From Diplocloster agilis (lineage in GTDB: Bacteria > Bacillota > Clostridia > Lachnospirales > Lachnospiraceae): DNA of 49,220 bases. Location: positions 1 through 49,220 of the forward strand of contig NZ_JAHQCW010000042.1 in assembly GCF_019042275.1 (NCBI RefSeq). The letters are read 5' to 3'. Of this stretch, positions 10,002-18,217 are shown piece after piece. Each line of letters starts with the position of its first letter. The stretch's first letter is position 1. A program made the translations under genes and the position numbers. The notes under the pieces are model-generated. The model was not told the origin of the DNA and did not search any database. It was given only the letters and a program-made list of their open reading frames with translations.

Positions 10002-10599
10002 TGGGTGGAAGAAGAGAAAAGAGAGGGCGGACGCTCAAAAAGGGTATACCATGATCGTGGTCATGTGTCTGATGTGCCTGTTCGTGGCCCTGTCCCTTTC
10101 GATCCTGCTGTCCGCCACCCTGATCGTCAGCAGGGCGAACCAGTCCTTTGCCCAGGAACAGAGCCGGATCTCGGCGATTACCTTCAGCGAATGGCTGAAG
10201 GGGCAGCTGGGTACGGACCCGGGAGAAAGCGCTTTCTGCGCGAAGATAAATGAACAGCTGGAAGATCCGTCCTGGATGGATTATGACCCGGGTACGGTAG
10301 GACATGGAGCGTCGGAAACGATCAAGAAAACGGACGCGGTGTTACAGCCGGATGATCCCGCTTTCCCGGCAAACGAAAAGTTCGGGCATATATCCACGCA
10401 GGTTTACTGGGAGACTTCCGACCGGAACGATCCGGATAAACTGCACTGTGAACTGGTTATAGTCGTAAAGTGCGAAGTGGATGACCAGCAGTACAGCATC
10501 ACCGGCAGATATGAGAAGACGTACCGGGCCGTGGAACAGGGCCAGGCGGTCACAAAGGATGACTGGCTTGGAACCTGGAGCCCGTCGGGGAGGGAATGA
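9994..10599 (+). CDS. Minor pseudopilin, GspK/PilX-like
   Basis: 201 residues. A basic leader ends at G17, followed by YTMIVVMCLM and a hydrophobic helix to about residue 40. Mature position 5 is Val, not the usual Glu; absence of Glu5 is characteristic of GspK-type tip pseudopilins. ATG 9994 is chosen because GGAGG (9981-9985) lies 8 nt upstream; ATG 9988 would be too close. The gene overlaps the end of the giant pilin gene by 8 bp, so the two are probably translationally coupled. With the next two genes it likely forms the minor-pilin complex that starts pilus assembly. The rest of the ectodomain is not recognisable, so the GspK/PilX label rests on position and the missing Glu5. Confidence 0.65.
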   Translation: MVNGWKKRKERADAQKGYTMIVVMCLMCLFVALSLSILLSATLIVSRANQSFAQEQSRISAITFSEWLKGQLGTDPGESAFCAKINEQLEDPSWMDYDPGTVGHGASETIKKTDAVLQPDDPAFPANEKFGHISTQVYWETSDRNDPDKLHCELVIVVKCEVDDQQYSITGRYEKTYRAVEQGQAVTKDDWLGTWSPSGRE

Positions 10600-10601
10600 C
10601 C

Positions 10602-10898
10602 ATGAGGAAAAATCAGGAGGGATCTACTTTGGTGGAGGTCCTGGTGTCCTTCTCCATACTGATGCTCTGTATGGCCATGATGTGGCAGTCGGTGGTATTC
10701 TCTGGGAATCTCTCGCAAAAGGCCGAGGAGATCTGGAAAAAGACGGAGGCGGCTTCCAATGCCTATTATACAGGGCAGGACGGGGAGCATCAGAGGGTTC
10801 ACATCAGCATGTTCGGAGAGGACATGGGAGAAGCCGATACGGGTGTGACCAAAACGGATCAGCCCGCGGACAGACAGATCTATTATATAGAGGAATAG
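10602..10898 (+). CDS. Minor pilin, GspI/PilV-like
   Basis: 98 residues. A short leader (MRKNQEG) is followed by STLVE with Glu at mature position 5 and a Met-rich hydrophobic helix. Small size, serine at mature position 1 and location between GspK-like and PilW-like genes suggest a minor pilin of the tip-initiation complex. ATG 10602 has GGGGAGG about 7 nt upstream (10588-10594); ATG 10596, which overlaps the previous stop as ATGA, is an in-frame alternative. The ectodomain is very short and has no recognised fold. Confidence 0.65.
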   Translation: MRKNQEGSTLVEVLVSFSILMLCMAMMWQSVVFSGNLSQKAEEIWKKTEAASNAYYTGQDGEHQRVHISMFGEDMGEADTGVTKTDQPADRQIYYIEE

Positions 10899-10944
10899 CA
10901 AGTCCACGGTAAGAGAAGGCCGGCCGGTCGAAGGAGGTGGCAGA

Positions 10945-11532
10945 TTGAAGAAAAAGCAGAATAACAGAGGCGTTACCATGGTGGAAGTCATCGTGGCCTT
11001 TGCGCTGTCGGCGATCTTCATGGCTGCCGCCACCGCGCTGATCTCGCCTTACACAAAGATCTATCTGCGGCTGAACGCCATGAACCGGGTGGAGGATGAA
11101 GTCAGAATCGTGTCGGAAACGATCGTGAATGAGCTGACTTACGCCACCGGTTATGATACCGGAGGGCTGTATATTTTGGAAGATCCGGATCTGGAGGGAT
11201 TTTCGCAGATTAAGTACAGTGATAAGAACGGAAATCCGGCTACGCTTCGGGCGGATCAAGAGAAGGGGCTGATCATCGATTATGAGGGGATCAAATATCC
11301 TAACTCGGAGGATTACCTGTATGAGCCCACGACCTGGTATTATGGGAAAGGGTTCTATAAGAAGAATGAAGTAAAAGAGCTTAAATTTGAAAAGTGGGCA
11401 GACAATGACAACAAAATAAAGTATACTTTAACTGTTGAAAGCCCTTATTACTCCCGGACTGTGACCGGGTATCTGGAATGTCTGGATCTGACGGCGGATA
11501 AGATTACGGCTCAAGCGGAGGCCGGAGGATAA
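10945..11532 (+). CDS. Minor pilin, PilW/GspJ-like
   Basis: 195 residues. The leader MKKKQNNRG is followed by VTMVE (Glu at mature position 5) and a hydrophobic helix ending in polar, Arg/Glu-rich sequence. Size and the mixed beta-rich ectodomain suit the GspJ/PilW/ComGF group. It starts with TTG at 10945: AAGGAGG (10931-10937) is 7 nt upstream and no ATG fits. It completes a GspK-, GspI- and GspJ-like set directly downstream of the giant pilin, the order expected for genes whose products cap the pilus. Confidence 0.65.
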   Translation: MKKKQNNRGVTMVEVIVAFALSAIFMAAATALISPYTKIYLRLNAMNRVEDEVRIVSETIVNELTYATGYDTGGLYILEDPDLEGFSQIKYSDKNGNPATLRADQEKGLIIDYEGIKYPNSEDYLYEPTTWYYGKGFYKKNEVKELKFEKWADNDNKIKYTLTVESPYYSRTVTGYLECLDLTADKITAQAEAGG

Positions 11533-11543
11533 CGCCGGGCGGA

Positions 11544-11651
11544 ATGAACAGATTTGAGGATGTTCAGTGGTTGCGTTTTGTGAAGGGTAAAGATGAGAAT
11601 GGGAGTTACGGTGTGTATGGAATCTTCATCGGTTTAGGTAACAAAAAGTAA
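11544..11651 (+). CDS. Possible 35-residue small protein
   Basis: An ATG-TAA frame just after the PilW-like gene, encoding a peptide that begins MNRFEDVQWLRF and ends GIFIGLGNKK. It lies in the same direction within the 169-nt gap before the PilA-like genes. The upstream GGGCGGA is a weak ribosome site. No family is recognised, and it may be chance or the remnant of a longer minor-pilin tail. Confidence 0.3.
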   Translation: MNRFEDVQWLRFVKGKDENGSYGVYGIFIGLGNKK

Positions 11652-11701
11652 TCACTTTTACAATATATTAAATTACAAAAAGGATTAAGGAGGATTTAGA
11701 G

Positions 11702-12190
11702 ATGAAATTAATGCAAAAATTGCGAAATGCAAGAAAAGACAAAAAAGGGTTTACATTGACGGAAATGATTGTTGTACTTGTTATTATTGTTATTCTGATC
11801 GCTTTGCTGGTACCTACGTTAGTGGGGTATATTGATAAGGCGAAAGAGAAGAGCGTCATGGCAGAAGGGAAGATGGTGTTGACTGCGGCGCAGACGGTGG
11901 TGTCGGAGAAATATGGAGAAAGTGCAATATTAGATGGAACAGGTGCGACAGCCACTAATCCGGGAACTTGTACATATACGGTTGCGAAAGCGGATGAAAA
12001 TGGAACTGATAATAAAGGAGAAATTGCTAAGCTGGCAGAGATGACGAAGGACGGTAGTGCAACCATCAATGTTGTTGATTATAAAGTGACCAAGATTGAA
12101 TATACCTCTGGAGGTAAAAAAGCGATATATAATGCGCCAGGGTCATTGGCAACAGATTCTACAGATACAGAAGGCTGGACAGTTGAATAG
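11702..12190 (+). CDS. pilA: PilA-like pilin (major pilin candidate 1)
   Basis: 162 residues. A 16-residue basic leader cleaves at G16|F17, followed by FTLTEMIVVLVIIVILIALL, a typical type IV pilin helix with Glu at mature position 5. AAGGAGG (11688-11694) precedes ATG by 7 nt, a strong ribosome site. The ectodomain is small and rich in Thr, Ala and Gly. The first roughly 50 mature residues are nearly identical to those of the genes at 12211 and 13347. Codons are much richer in A and T than in flanking pilus genes, which may reflect high expression or separate ancestry. Strong translation signals and tandem copies make this or the next gene the likely major pilin. Confidence 0.82.
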   Translation: MKLMQKLRNARKDKKGFTLTEMIVVLVIIVILIALLVPTLVGYIDKAKEKSVMAEGKMVLTAAQTVVSEKYGESAILDGTGATATNPGTCTYTVAKADENGTDNKGEIAKLAEMTKDGSATINVVDYKVTKIEYTSGGKKAIYNAPGSLATDSTDTEGWTVE

Positions 12191-12210
12191 TTTAAAGGAG
12201 GAATTTAATA

Positions 12211-12666
12211 ATGTTGAACAAAATCAAAAAATCAAAAAAAGGTTTCACATTAACAGAAATGATTGTTGTACTGGTTATTATCGTTATTTTGATCGCTTTA
12301 CTGGTACCTACATTAGTGGGGTATATTGATAAGGCGAAAGAGAAGAGCGTGATGGCTGAAGGTAAGATGGTGCTGACTGCGGCTCAAACGGTTGTTTCTG
12401 AGAGATACGGGGAGAGTAAAAAATTAGAGAGTGCCAATGCGACGACTCCCGGAACAGTTACATATGCAGATATAACCAATGCGACTACAGAAAATGATCA
12501 GGGAGCAATTGCCAAATTAGCGGAAATGCCGGCAAACGGTAAAATTGTTAAATTAGAGATTAAAGATTATAAAGTAATCAGTATTGAATACTCTAATGGT
12601 GGAAAAACAGCTAACTATACTTCTGCAGGCTGGACCGTTGGCAAGACGACGACTACTACTCCCTAA
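12211..12666 (+). CDS. pilA: PilA-like pilin (major pilin candidate 2, tandem paralogue)
   Basis: 151 residues. The leader of 11 residues ends at G11, followed by FTLTEMIVVL and the standard helix. It lies 20 bp after the previous pilin gene behind AAAGGAGG. Both protein and DNA are very similar to the upstream copy through about residue 65, then the ectodomains diverge, although both keep a pattern of AIAKLAEM, then DYK, IEY and GWTV. This is a recent tandem duplication with diversified surface. The Thr-rich C-terminal tail (TTTTTP) is unusual and could be a glycosylation or low-complexity tail. Confidence 0.82.
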   Translation: MLNKIKKSKKGFTLTEMIVVLVIIVILIALLVPTLVGYIDKAKEKSVMAEGKMVLTAAQTVVSERYGESKKLESANATTPGTVTYADITNATTENDQGAIAKLAEMPANGKIVKLEIKDYKVISIEYSNGGKTANYTSAGWTVGKTTTTTP

Positions 12667-12720
12667 TGGAGCCGGTATTTATGAGATTATGAATTAATCC
12701 AAGGTTAAAATGGTGATCCT

Positions 12721-13182
12721 ATGAGAATGAAACCAAAGAATCCAAAAAAACAAAATAAAACCACAACCCAAGGCTTCACCCTGGTAGAATTGTTAATCAT
12801 TCTCATGGTAACCCTGGTTCTAATTGCAGTGCTGGTCCCAATAACCCTGCACTACACCAACAAGGCCTCCGCCAGGTCCATCCTGGCGGAAGCCAAAAAT
12901 GTAAAACTGTCCATGTACTCCGTAGGGCTGGACTGCCGCGCCACCAACACCCCGTTCCAGGATGGGAACGGAAGCTACGGATTTGCCCCCGGCATTCTGA
13001 ACGAAGTGCAAACCACCGCCGACTGCCAGGGCGAGATCTACCTGCTGAAATGGGACGCCGACACCTGTCAGCCCGAGCAGTTTATCTACATAGAAAAAGG
13101 CTATTTGGTTACCTATCAAAAGGTAAACAATGAAAACCAGTGGGATGTTTCGAAACTCAATCATCTCATCAACGGCAGCTGA
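12721..13182 (+). CDS. Divergent type IV pilin
   Basis: 153 residues. The leader ends at G18, followed by FTLVELLIILMVTLVLIAVL with Glu at mature position 5. The ectodomain has three cysteines (in GLDCRAT, TADCQGE and DTCQPE), which could form a disulphide as in many pilins; the neighbouring PilA-like proteins lack this pattern. Ribosome-binding sequence is weak (GGTGAT, 6 nt before ATG), suggesting lower expression than the genes upstream. Probably a minor or alternative pilin. Starts at 12721 or 12727 are both possible. Confidence 0.72.
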   Translation: MRMKPKNPKKQNKTTTQGFTLVELLIILMVTLVLIAVLVPITLHYTNKASARSILAEAKNVKLSMYSVGLDCRATNTPFQDGNGSYGFAPGILNEVQTTADCQGEIYLLKWDADTCQPEQFIYIEKGYLVTYQKVNNENQWDVSKLNHLINGS

Positions 13183-13346
13183 TGCCGCACTCATTAAAAC
13201 AGAAAATAATTTCTGGGGATAATTCAAAAACTGAATATTATCCATAGAATTACGATATATGCATAAAATCCGGCAGCCAGGTCCAGTATGTATACCGTTA
13301 ACGGAAGTTAACATACAACTGCAAGATTTGAAGGGAGTTATCATCC

Positions 13347-13820
13347 ATGCCCGGCTACAAGATAAAAACAAAAGCTTTTGCCTTCCGTTCCCGGAAGGGC
13401 TTTACCCTGACCGAGATGATCGTAGTTTTGGTCATCATTGTGATCCTGATCGCCCTCCTGGTTCCGACCTTAACGGGCTACATCGACAAGGCAAAAGATA
13501 AAAGTGTTATGGCGGAAGGCCAAAGAGTCCTGACAGCAGCCAGAACCGTGCTGGCAGAGCACTATGGAAAAGAACAGGACGTCTCCATTTCCAAATTCCG
13601 GATCAACGATCCGCTAAAGGATACGGAGCTGGCGAAAGAGATCGCATCTCTGGCGGAAATGAGAACAGGCTCCCTGGCGGAGCTGGAGATCGAGAAGAAC
13701 CGGATTGAGAGCCTGATCTTCCAATCCGGCGAGAAGGCTGCGTTCTACTATGCCCCGGGCCACGCCCCTGAGGGAGAGAATGAGGGGTGGACCATTAAGA
13801 ATGGGGAATATATCTGGTAA
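13347..13820 (+). CDS. PilA-like pilin (third paralogue)
   Basis: 157 residues. An 18-residue leader cleaves at G18|F19, and the mature helix is practically the same protein sequence as in the genes at 11702 and 12211. Here it is encoded with G/C-ending codons, so the DNA differs at many synonymous sites. The ectodomain is more charged, ending in GWTIKNGEYIW. AAGGGAG lies about 9 nt before ATG. The preceding 164-nt gap contains a small inverted repeat (GGATAAT with ATTATCC, about 13217-13240) but no clear terminator. Its role relative to the other two pilins is unknown. Confidence 0.78.
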   Translation: MPGYKIKTKAFAFRSRKGFTLTEMIVVLVIIVILIALLVPTLTGYIDKAKDKSVMAEGQRVLTAARTVLAEHYGKEQDVSISKFRINDPLKDTELAKEIASLAEMRTGSLAELEIEKNRIESLIFQSGEKAAFYYAPGHAPEGENEGWTIKNGEYIW

Positions 13821-13861
13821 AATATAACATACTCCAATCTCAGAACTGCGAAAGAGGACCT

Positions 13862-14650
13862 ATGATACAACTACTACAGACGATCATTGCCATTTTAATA
13901 TTTCTCTTCGGAGCGTCGCTGTTTTCCTTCCTGAACGTGGTGATCTACCGGGTGCCGCGTAAGATCTCCTTTGTGGGCGGACGCAGCTTCTGTCCGGACT
14001 GCAGACACACGCTGGGCGCTCCGGACATGTTCCCGGTGCTCAGTTACCTGTTCCTGCGGGGAAAATGCAGGTACTGTAAGGCCCATATTTCCCTCCGGTA
14101 TCCTCTGGTGGAGATCCTGGGAGGGCTTTCCTCCCTGTTGTGCATGGCGGTATATATTGACTGGGAGGGCGATCTGTGGAAGGGGTTCCTTCGGTTCCTG
14201 ACGGCGTTTGCCTTACTGGCGGTTCTGACCGTCGTGGCGTTTGTGGACTGGGACACGATGGAGATTCCCAACGGATTCGTCCTGGCTGCCGCTGTCTGCG
14301 GTCTGGTTTCTTTTTTTGCATTTCCGGAAACCGGCTGGCTGGAGCGGCTGATCGGCGTCTTCGCGGTCAGTGTGCCGTTGCTTCTCATTACCCTGTTGGT
14401 GCCCGGCGCTTTCGGCGGCGGTGATATAAAGCTTATGGCCGCCTGCGGCCTGTATCTGGGCTGGAAGCTCTGCCTGACGGCCTTTGTGGCGGCGGTTCTG
14501 ACGGGCGGCATTTACGGAGCGTATCTGCTTTTATCCAGGAAAAAGGGCAGGAAAGACCACTTTGCGTTCGGGCCGTTTCTGTGCGCAGGAGTCGTATTTG
14601 CCATGTTCTGCGGCCAGATGCTGATAGACTGGTATTTACAGTTTTTATAA
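13862..14650 (+). CDS. pilD: Prepilin peptidase / N-methyltransferase
   Basis: 262 residues, polytopic. It should cleave the leaders of all pilins encoded upstream and methylate the new N-termini. The N-terminal cytoplasmic domain holds two zinc-binding CxxC pairs (C44/C47 and C69/C72). The two catalytic aspartates of the family lie in FVDWDTMEIPNG (D129) and GGGDIK (D188). At least six hydrophobic segments are visible. Full length for the bifunctional family. It sits between the pilin genes and pilC; this is the only prepilin peptidase gene in the window. Confidence 0.93.
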   Translation: MIQLLQTIIAILIFLFGASLFSFLNVVIYRVPRKISFVGGRSFCPDCRHTLGAPDMFPVLSYLFLRGKCRYCKAHISLRYPLVEILGGLSSLLCMAVYIDWEGDLWKGFLRFLTAFALLAVLTVVAFVDWDTMEIPNGFVLAAAVCGLVSFFAFPETGWLERLIGVFAVSVPLLLITLLVPGAFGGGDIKLMAACGLYLGWKLCLTAFVAAVLTGGIYGAYLLLSRKKGRKDHFAFGPFLCAGVVFAMFCGQMLIDWYLQFL

Positions 14651-14680
14651 TAAGAATCCAAATAGAAAATAGGTGAGGAC

Positions 14681-15883
14681 ATGCCGAGGTATAAGTATAC
14701 GGCCAAGGACCTGGACGGCAAAACGATCCGGGGAGAGGCCGAGGCGCCCGGGGAAGACGAGCTGTACGAACAGCTGCGGGAAGGAAATAAATACCTGGTT
14801 TCCTGTGATGAGGTAACCAGGGAACATAACGAGCGGAGATTGAAAGCGGATGTGCTGGCGGACTTCTGCCGGCAGCTGGGTACGCTTCTGAACGCCGGCG
14901 TTACGCTTGTGCGGACGTTAAATATTATCGCCCAGGAGGAAGGACTGAATCCCAAGACGAAGAAGGTCTATAACGAGATCCTGCGGCAGATCCGCCAGGG
15001 TATTCCCTTATCGGAAGCCATGGAGGCCCAGGGAAACGTATTTCCCGACCTGCTGGTACATATGATGCGTTCCGCGGAAGAGAGCGGAAGTATCGATCAG
15101 ACCGCGCTTCGGATGGCCGATCATTATGACAAAGAGCACCGGATGAACGGAAAAGTCAAGAACGCTATGATTTATCCGGCTATCCTTTTGTTCCTGCTTC
15201 TGGTGGTGATGGTCTTCGTCATGGTATACATTATTCCCCAGTTTAAGCCGATCTTTGATATGCTGGATGAAGTACCGTTTATCACCAGAATCGTGCTGGC
15301 CTGCAGCGACGCGTTTATCAACCGCTGGGCTGTGATTCTGGCTGTGATCGTGATTCTCGTATTCGCGGTTCATCTGCTTCTTCGGCTGCCGAAGGTGCGG
15401 TACGGCTGGGATGCGTTAAAGCTAAAGCTGCCGAAGGTCGGCAAACTGCTGCGGGTAATCTATACCGCCCGTTTCGCCAGAACGTTAAGCTCCCTGTACG
15501 GCAGCGGGATTCCTATGCTGCTGTCCCTTCAGATCGGACGCAGGACAGTTGGCAATAAATACATCGAGGCCCAGTTCGATGCGGTCATCGACCAGGTGCG
15601 CCGGGGCGAACCCCTTTCGAAGGCGCTGCGGGATGTAGACGGGCTGGAACTTAAACTGTCCTCTACGATTCTGGTCGGCGAAGAGACAGGAAGCCTGGAA
15701 AATATGCTGAACTCCATCGCGGAGTCGCTGGAATTCGACTCGGATCAGGCACTGAGCAAGATGGTTACCATGATGGAACCGGTCCTGATCATCATTATGG
15801 GCCTGGTCATCGGATTCGTCATGATCGCGGTGCTGATGCCCATCTTCCAGTCCTACAACGCAATCGAAACTTACGGAGCCTGA
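14681..15883 (+). CDS. pilC: Type IV pilus inner-membrane platform protein PilC
   Basis: 400 residues with the GspF/PilC architecture: two homologous cytoplasmic helical domains (about 65-190 and 265-390), each followed by membrane segments (about 165-190, 215-240 and 370-395). PilC couples the PilB and PilT motors to pilin insertion at the membrane. The start has the family's YKYTAKDLDG motif. Gap to pilD is 30 nt. No oddities were seen. Confidence 0.93.
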   Translation: MPRYKYTAKDLDGKTIRGEAEAPGEDELYEQLREGNKYLVSCDEVTREHNERRLKADVLADFCRQLGTLLNAGVTLVRTLNIIAQEEGLNPKTKKVYNEILRQIRQGIPLSEAMEAQGNVFPDLLVHMMRSAEESGSIDQTALRMADHYDKEHRMNGKVKNAMIYPAILLFLLLVVMVFVMVYIIPQFKPIFDMLDEVPFITRIVLACSDAFINRWAVILAVIVILVFAVHLLLRLPKVRYGWDALKLKLPKVGKLLRVIYTARFARTLSSLYGSGIPMLLSLQIGRRTVGNKYIEAQFDAVIDQVRRGEPLSKALRDVDGLELKLSSTILVGEETGSLENMLNSIAESLEFDSDQALSKMVTMMEPVLIIIMGLVIGFVMIAVLMPIFQSYNAIETYGA

Positions 15884-15899
15884 TAGGAGGAAATTTAAC

Positions 15900-16829
15900 G
15901 TGAATACGTCCATCTATTTATCAAATCAAAATATACAGATCCTGACCGGCTCCGGCGGCCGCTCAAAGGTATCCGTGAAAAATATGGTTCAGGCCAGGGC
16001 GCCGGAAGGCAGCCTGATCAACGGAGTCATAACCAGCGAGCCGGAACTTGCGGAATGCCTGGGACGGCTCTGGAGCCAATATATGCTTCCAAGAACCAAC
16101 GTGGGGCTGGTAATCGACAGCACCAAGTTCGTTACCAAGATCTTAACCCTGCCGGCTGTGAAGGGGAATAAACTGCAGGAGCTGGTAAAACGGGAATTTT
16201 CTGACCTGGGAGACCGGGAGAAGCTCTTGTTCGACTATATGATCCTGAAAAAAGATTCTCACGGCAAGATGCTCAAGATACTGGCCGCTGCCGCGGAGAG
16301 GGACTTTATCGGCAGCTATGTGCAGCTGTTTGAAAAGTTAAAAATCAGCGTATCCGGTGTCAATGTGGCTCTGGCTGCGGAATTAAAGATTCTGGACATT
16401 CATCCGGCGCTTCGTGGAAGAACCTGTATCCTGGAGCTTCTGGACGGGGATAATCTGGTTAATACATTGATCGTAAACGGGGAATATAAATACTCCAGCC
16501 GTTCCAGGCTGTTCCAGGAACACGGGACCGAAGGATTTGCGCTGGATATCGCCAGGAATGTAAGCGGTATTCTCCAGTTCCACGCTTCCGAACGCAGTGA
16601 GTACGCGATTACCGATGTATTCTTAGGCGGATTTTCCAAGGAAAATGAAAAGCTGTGTGTGGACAGTATCCGTTCTCTGAATACCAATCTCCAGGCAGCG
16701 CTGTTCCCGGACACCCCGGCTGTGGCCATGCCCTCTGTTGCCCACGTGCCTGCGGAACCGGACGGGCAGATCAGCGGACCGGCGCTGCGTGACTGTATCT
16801 ACGCGGCCGGAAATTTTGTGGTGAGGTGA
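15900..16829 (+). CDS. pilM: PilM-like actin-fold pilus assembly protein
   Basis: 309 residues. PilM is an FtsA-like cytoplasmic protein that binds the PilN N-terminus. Sequence similarity is modest, but the position before PilN- and PilO-like genes and the start (SIYLSNQNIQILTG) suit the family. It starts with GTG at 15900; AGGAGG (15885-15890) is 9 nt upstream. It is somewhat shorter than proteobacterial PilM (about 350). Confidence 0.75.
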   Translation: MNTSIYLSNQNIQILTGSGGRSKVSVKNMVQARAPEGSLINGVITSEPELAECLGRLWSQYMLPRTNVGLVIDSTKFVTKILTLPAVKGNKLQELVKREFSDLGDREKLLFDYMILKKDSHGKMLKILAAAAERDFIGSYVQLFEKLKISVSGVNVALAAELKILDIHPALRGRTCILELLDGDNLVNTLIVNGEYKYSSRSRLFQEHGTEGFALDIARNVSGILQFHASERSEYAITDVFLGGFSKENEKLCVDSIRSLNTNLQAALFPDTPAVAMPSVAHVPAEPDGQISGPALRDCIYAAGNFVVR

Positions 16830-16838
16830 GGTGGAACG

Positions 16839-17423
16839 ATGAGCGCAGCAGGAAAAGATATGAACTTTTACGTACAATATAAAAAGAAGCCAAAGACCGC
16901 GGGCAGCGGGAAAAAGCTCTGGCTGAAAGCGATCCCGGCCGCAGTCACGCTGATCGTGTGCATCGTGGCCAGCACAGTTCTGATAGTCAGAAATATAGGC
17001 CTGCAGTCTCAGTTAGATGAGGTGAACGATTATATCACCGACCCTTCCGTAGTCGAGGCTTATACCCAGTCTCAGGACCTGGCCGGGCAGATCTCGGTGC
17101 TCAGCAGTTATGTGTCCCAGGACGAATACGCGCTTCAGGCCATCGAGTCCTATCCGCTTCCGAACAGCTCGGTGACGGACGCGATCAAGGAGTGCGGAGA
17201 AGGGCAGGTAACCATCGATATACAGAGCTATCAGGCTCCCACCGGCAGTTTTAATTTTACGGCGGAAGCGGTCGACGTGACCACGATCAATCACTTCATA
17301 GACAAACTGGAAGAGTCGGAATTGTTCGCAAGAGTCGAGTATTCCGGTTATGTCTTCGTCAACGAGACCCAGAACTACCTCATCAATGTGAGCTGCTATC
17401 TGAATGAAATGGCCGGAAAGTGA
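16839..17423 (+). CDS. pilN: PilN-like pilus assembly protein
   Basis: 194 residues. A cytoplasmic N-terminus of about 30 residues including NFYVQY (resembling the PilM-binding INLLP motif region), one transmembrane helix (about 33-53), a coiled-coil stretch, then a small extracytoplasmic alpha/beta domain. PilN and PilO form the alignment subcomplex that links PilM to the pilus. Starts 9 nt after pilM behind GAGGTGG. Confidence 0.75.
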   Translation: MSAAGKDMNFYVQYKKKPKTAGSGKKLWLKAIPAAVTLIVCIVASTVLIVRNIGLQSQLDEVNDYITDPSVVEAYTQSQDLAGQISVLSSYVSQDEYALQAIESYPLPNSSVTDAIKECGEGQVTIDIQSYQAPTGSFNFTAEAVDVTTINHFIDKLEESELFARVEYSGYVFVNETQNYLINVSCYLNEMAGK

Positions 17424-17433
17424 GGGGAAGAAT

Positions 17434-18195
17434 ATGACAACGAAGTTAACGAAACGCGATAAAATATTGCTGTATTTTCTGGCCATATTTCTTATTATAA
17501 CCGGGTTTACCGCACTTTTGATCATCCCCTCCTGGAACCGGGCGGATGAACTGAGCGCGAATCTGGAAGAAGCACAGAGCACAAGGGACAGGATGGATAC
17601 CTCCATCGCGATGATCCCTCAATATACCACCGAACTGGAAGAAAAACAAAACCAGAGGGATCAGCTGATCGCTGATATTTATCCGGTGATGGAGAACCAG
17701 GCGGTGGATAAGATGATTACGAACCTGATCCTGGACTACGGCCTGGACGCCAAAGATTTTATCATATCCGTAGATCCCCAGATGCGCCAGATCGCGCCTT
17801 ACAGCCTGTCGTCTATGGGGCTTAAGGCCATGACTACCGCCCAGGGACAGGCGGAAGAGATCATCAGCCAGGGGACTTCGTCCAGCGCGGAAAGTGAATT
17901 GGACGGGACGGCGTCCGGGGACGGGGCTTCCGCAGATGGAACAGTCTCAGACGGCAGTTCAGCTTCTTCTAACACCGGAACCGTTATGGAGATCTACACC
18001 TCCGATGTATCCGTGAAAGCGGTGGGTTCTAGGGAGCGGCTGCAGAGCCTGCTGGACTATATCGTAAATGAGGAGCCTTCGATCCGCATCACCGGATATA
18101 ACTTCGCAAGCGAAGCGGGTGCTTTTGAAACCGCGGAGAATGCGGGAATGTCTACATTGACCATAACTATGGAATTATACATGTGCTACAAATAG
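17434..18195 (+). CDS. pilO: PilO-like pilus assembly protein
   Basis: 253 residues from ATG 17434, which follows AGGGGAAG; the upstream ATG at 17404 lies inside pilN and is not needed. One transmembrane helix (about residues 10-30), a coiled coil (about 35-70), then an extracytoplasmic domain interrupted by a Ser/Gly/Asp-rich low-complexity insert (about residues 135-180). PilO dimerises with PilN. The insert is unlike compact proteobacterial PilO and is probably an exposed linker. Confidence 0.72.
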   Translation: MTTKLTKRDKILLYFLAIFLIITGFTALLIIPSWNRADELSANLEEAQSTRDRMDTSIAMIPQYTTELEEKQNQRDQLIADIYPVMENQAVDKMITNLILDYGLDAKDFIISVDPQMRQIAPYSLSSMGLKAMTTAQGQAEEIISQGTSSSAESELDGTASGDGASADGTVSDGSSASSNTGTVMEIYTSDVSVKAVGSRERLQSLLDYIVNEEPSIRITGYNFASEAGAFETAENAGMSTLTITMELYMCYK

Positions 18196-18217
18196 AGAAG
18201 GTAAGAGGGAAAACATC

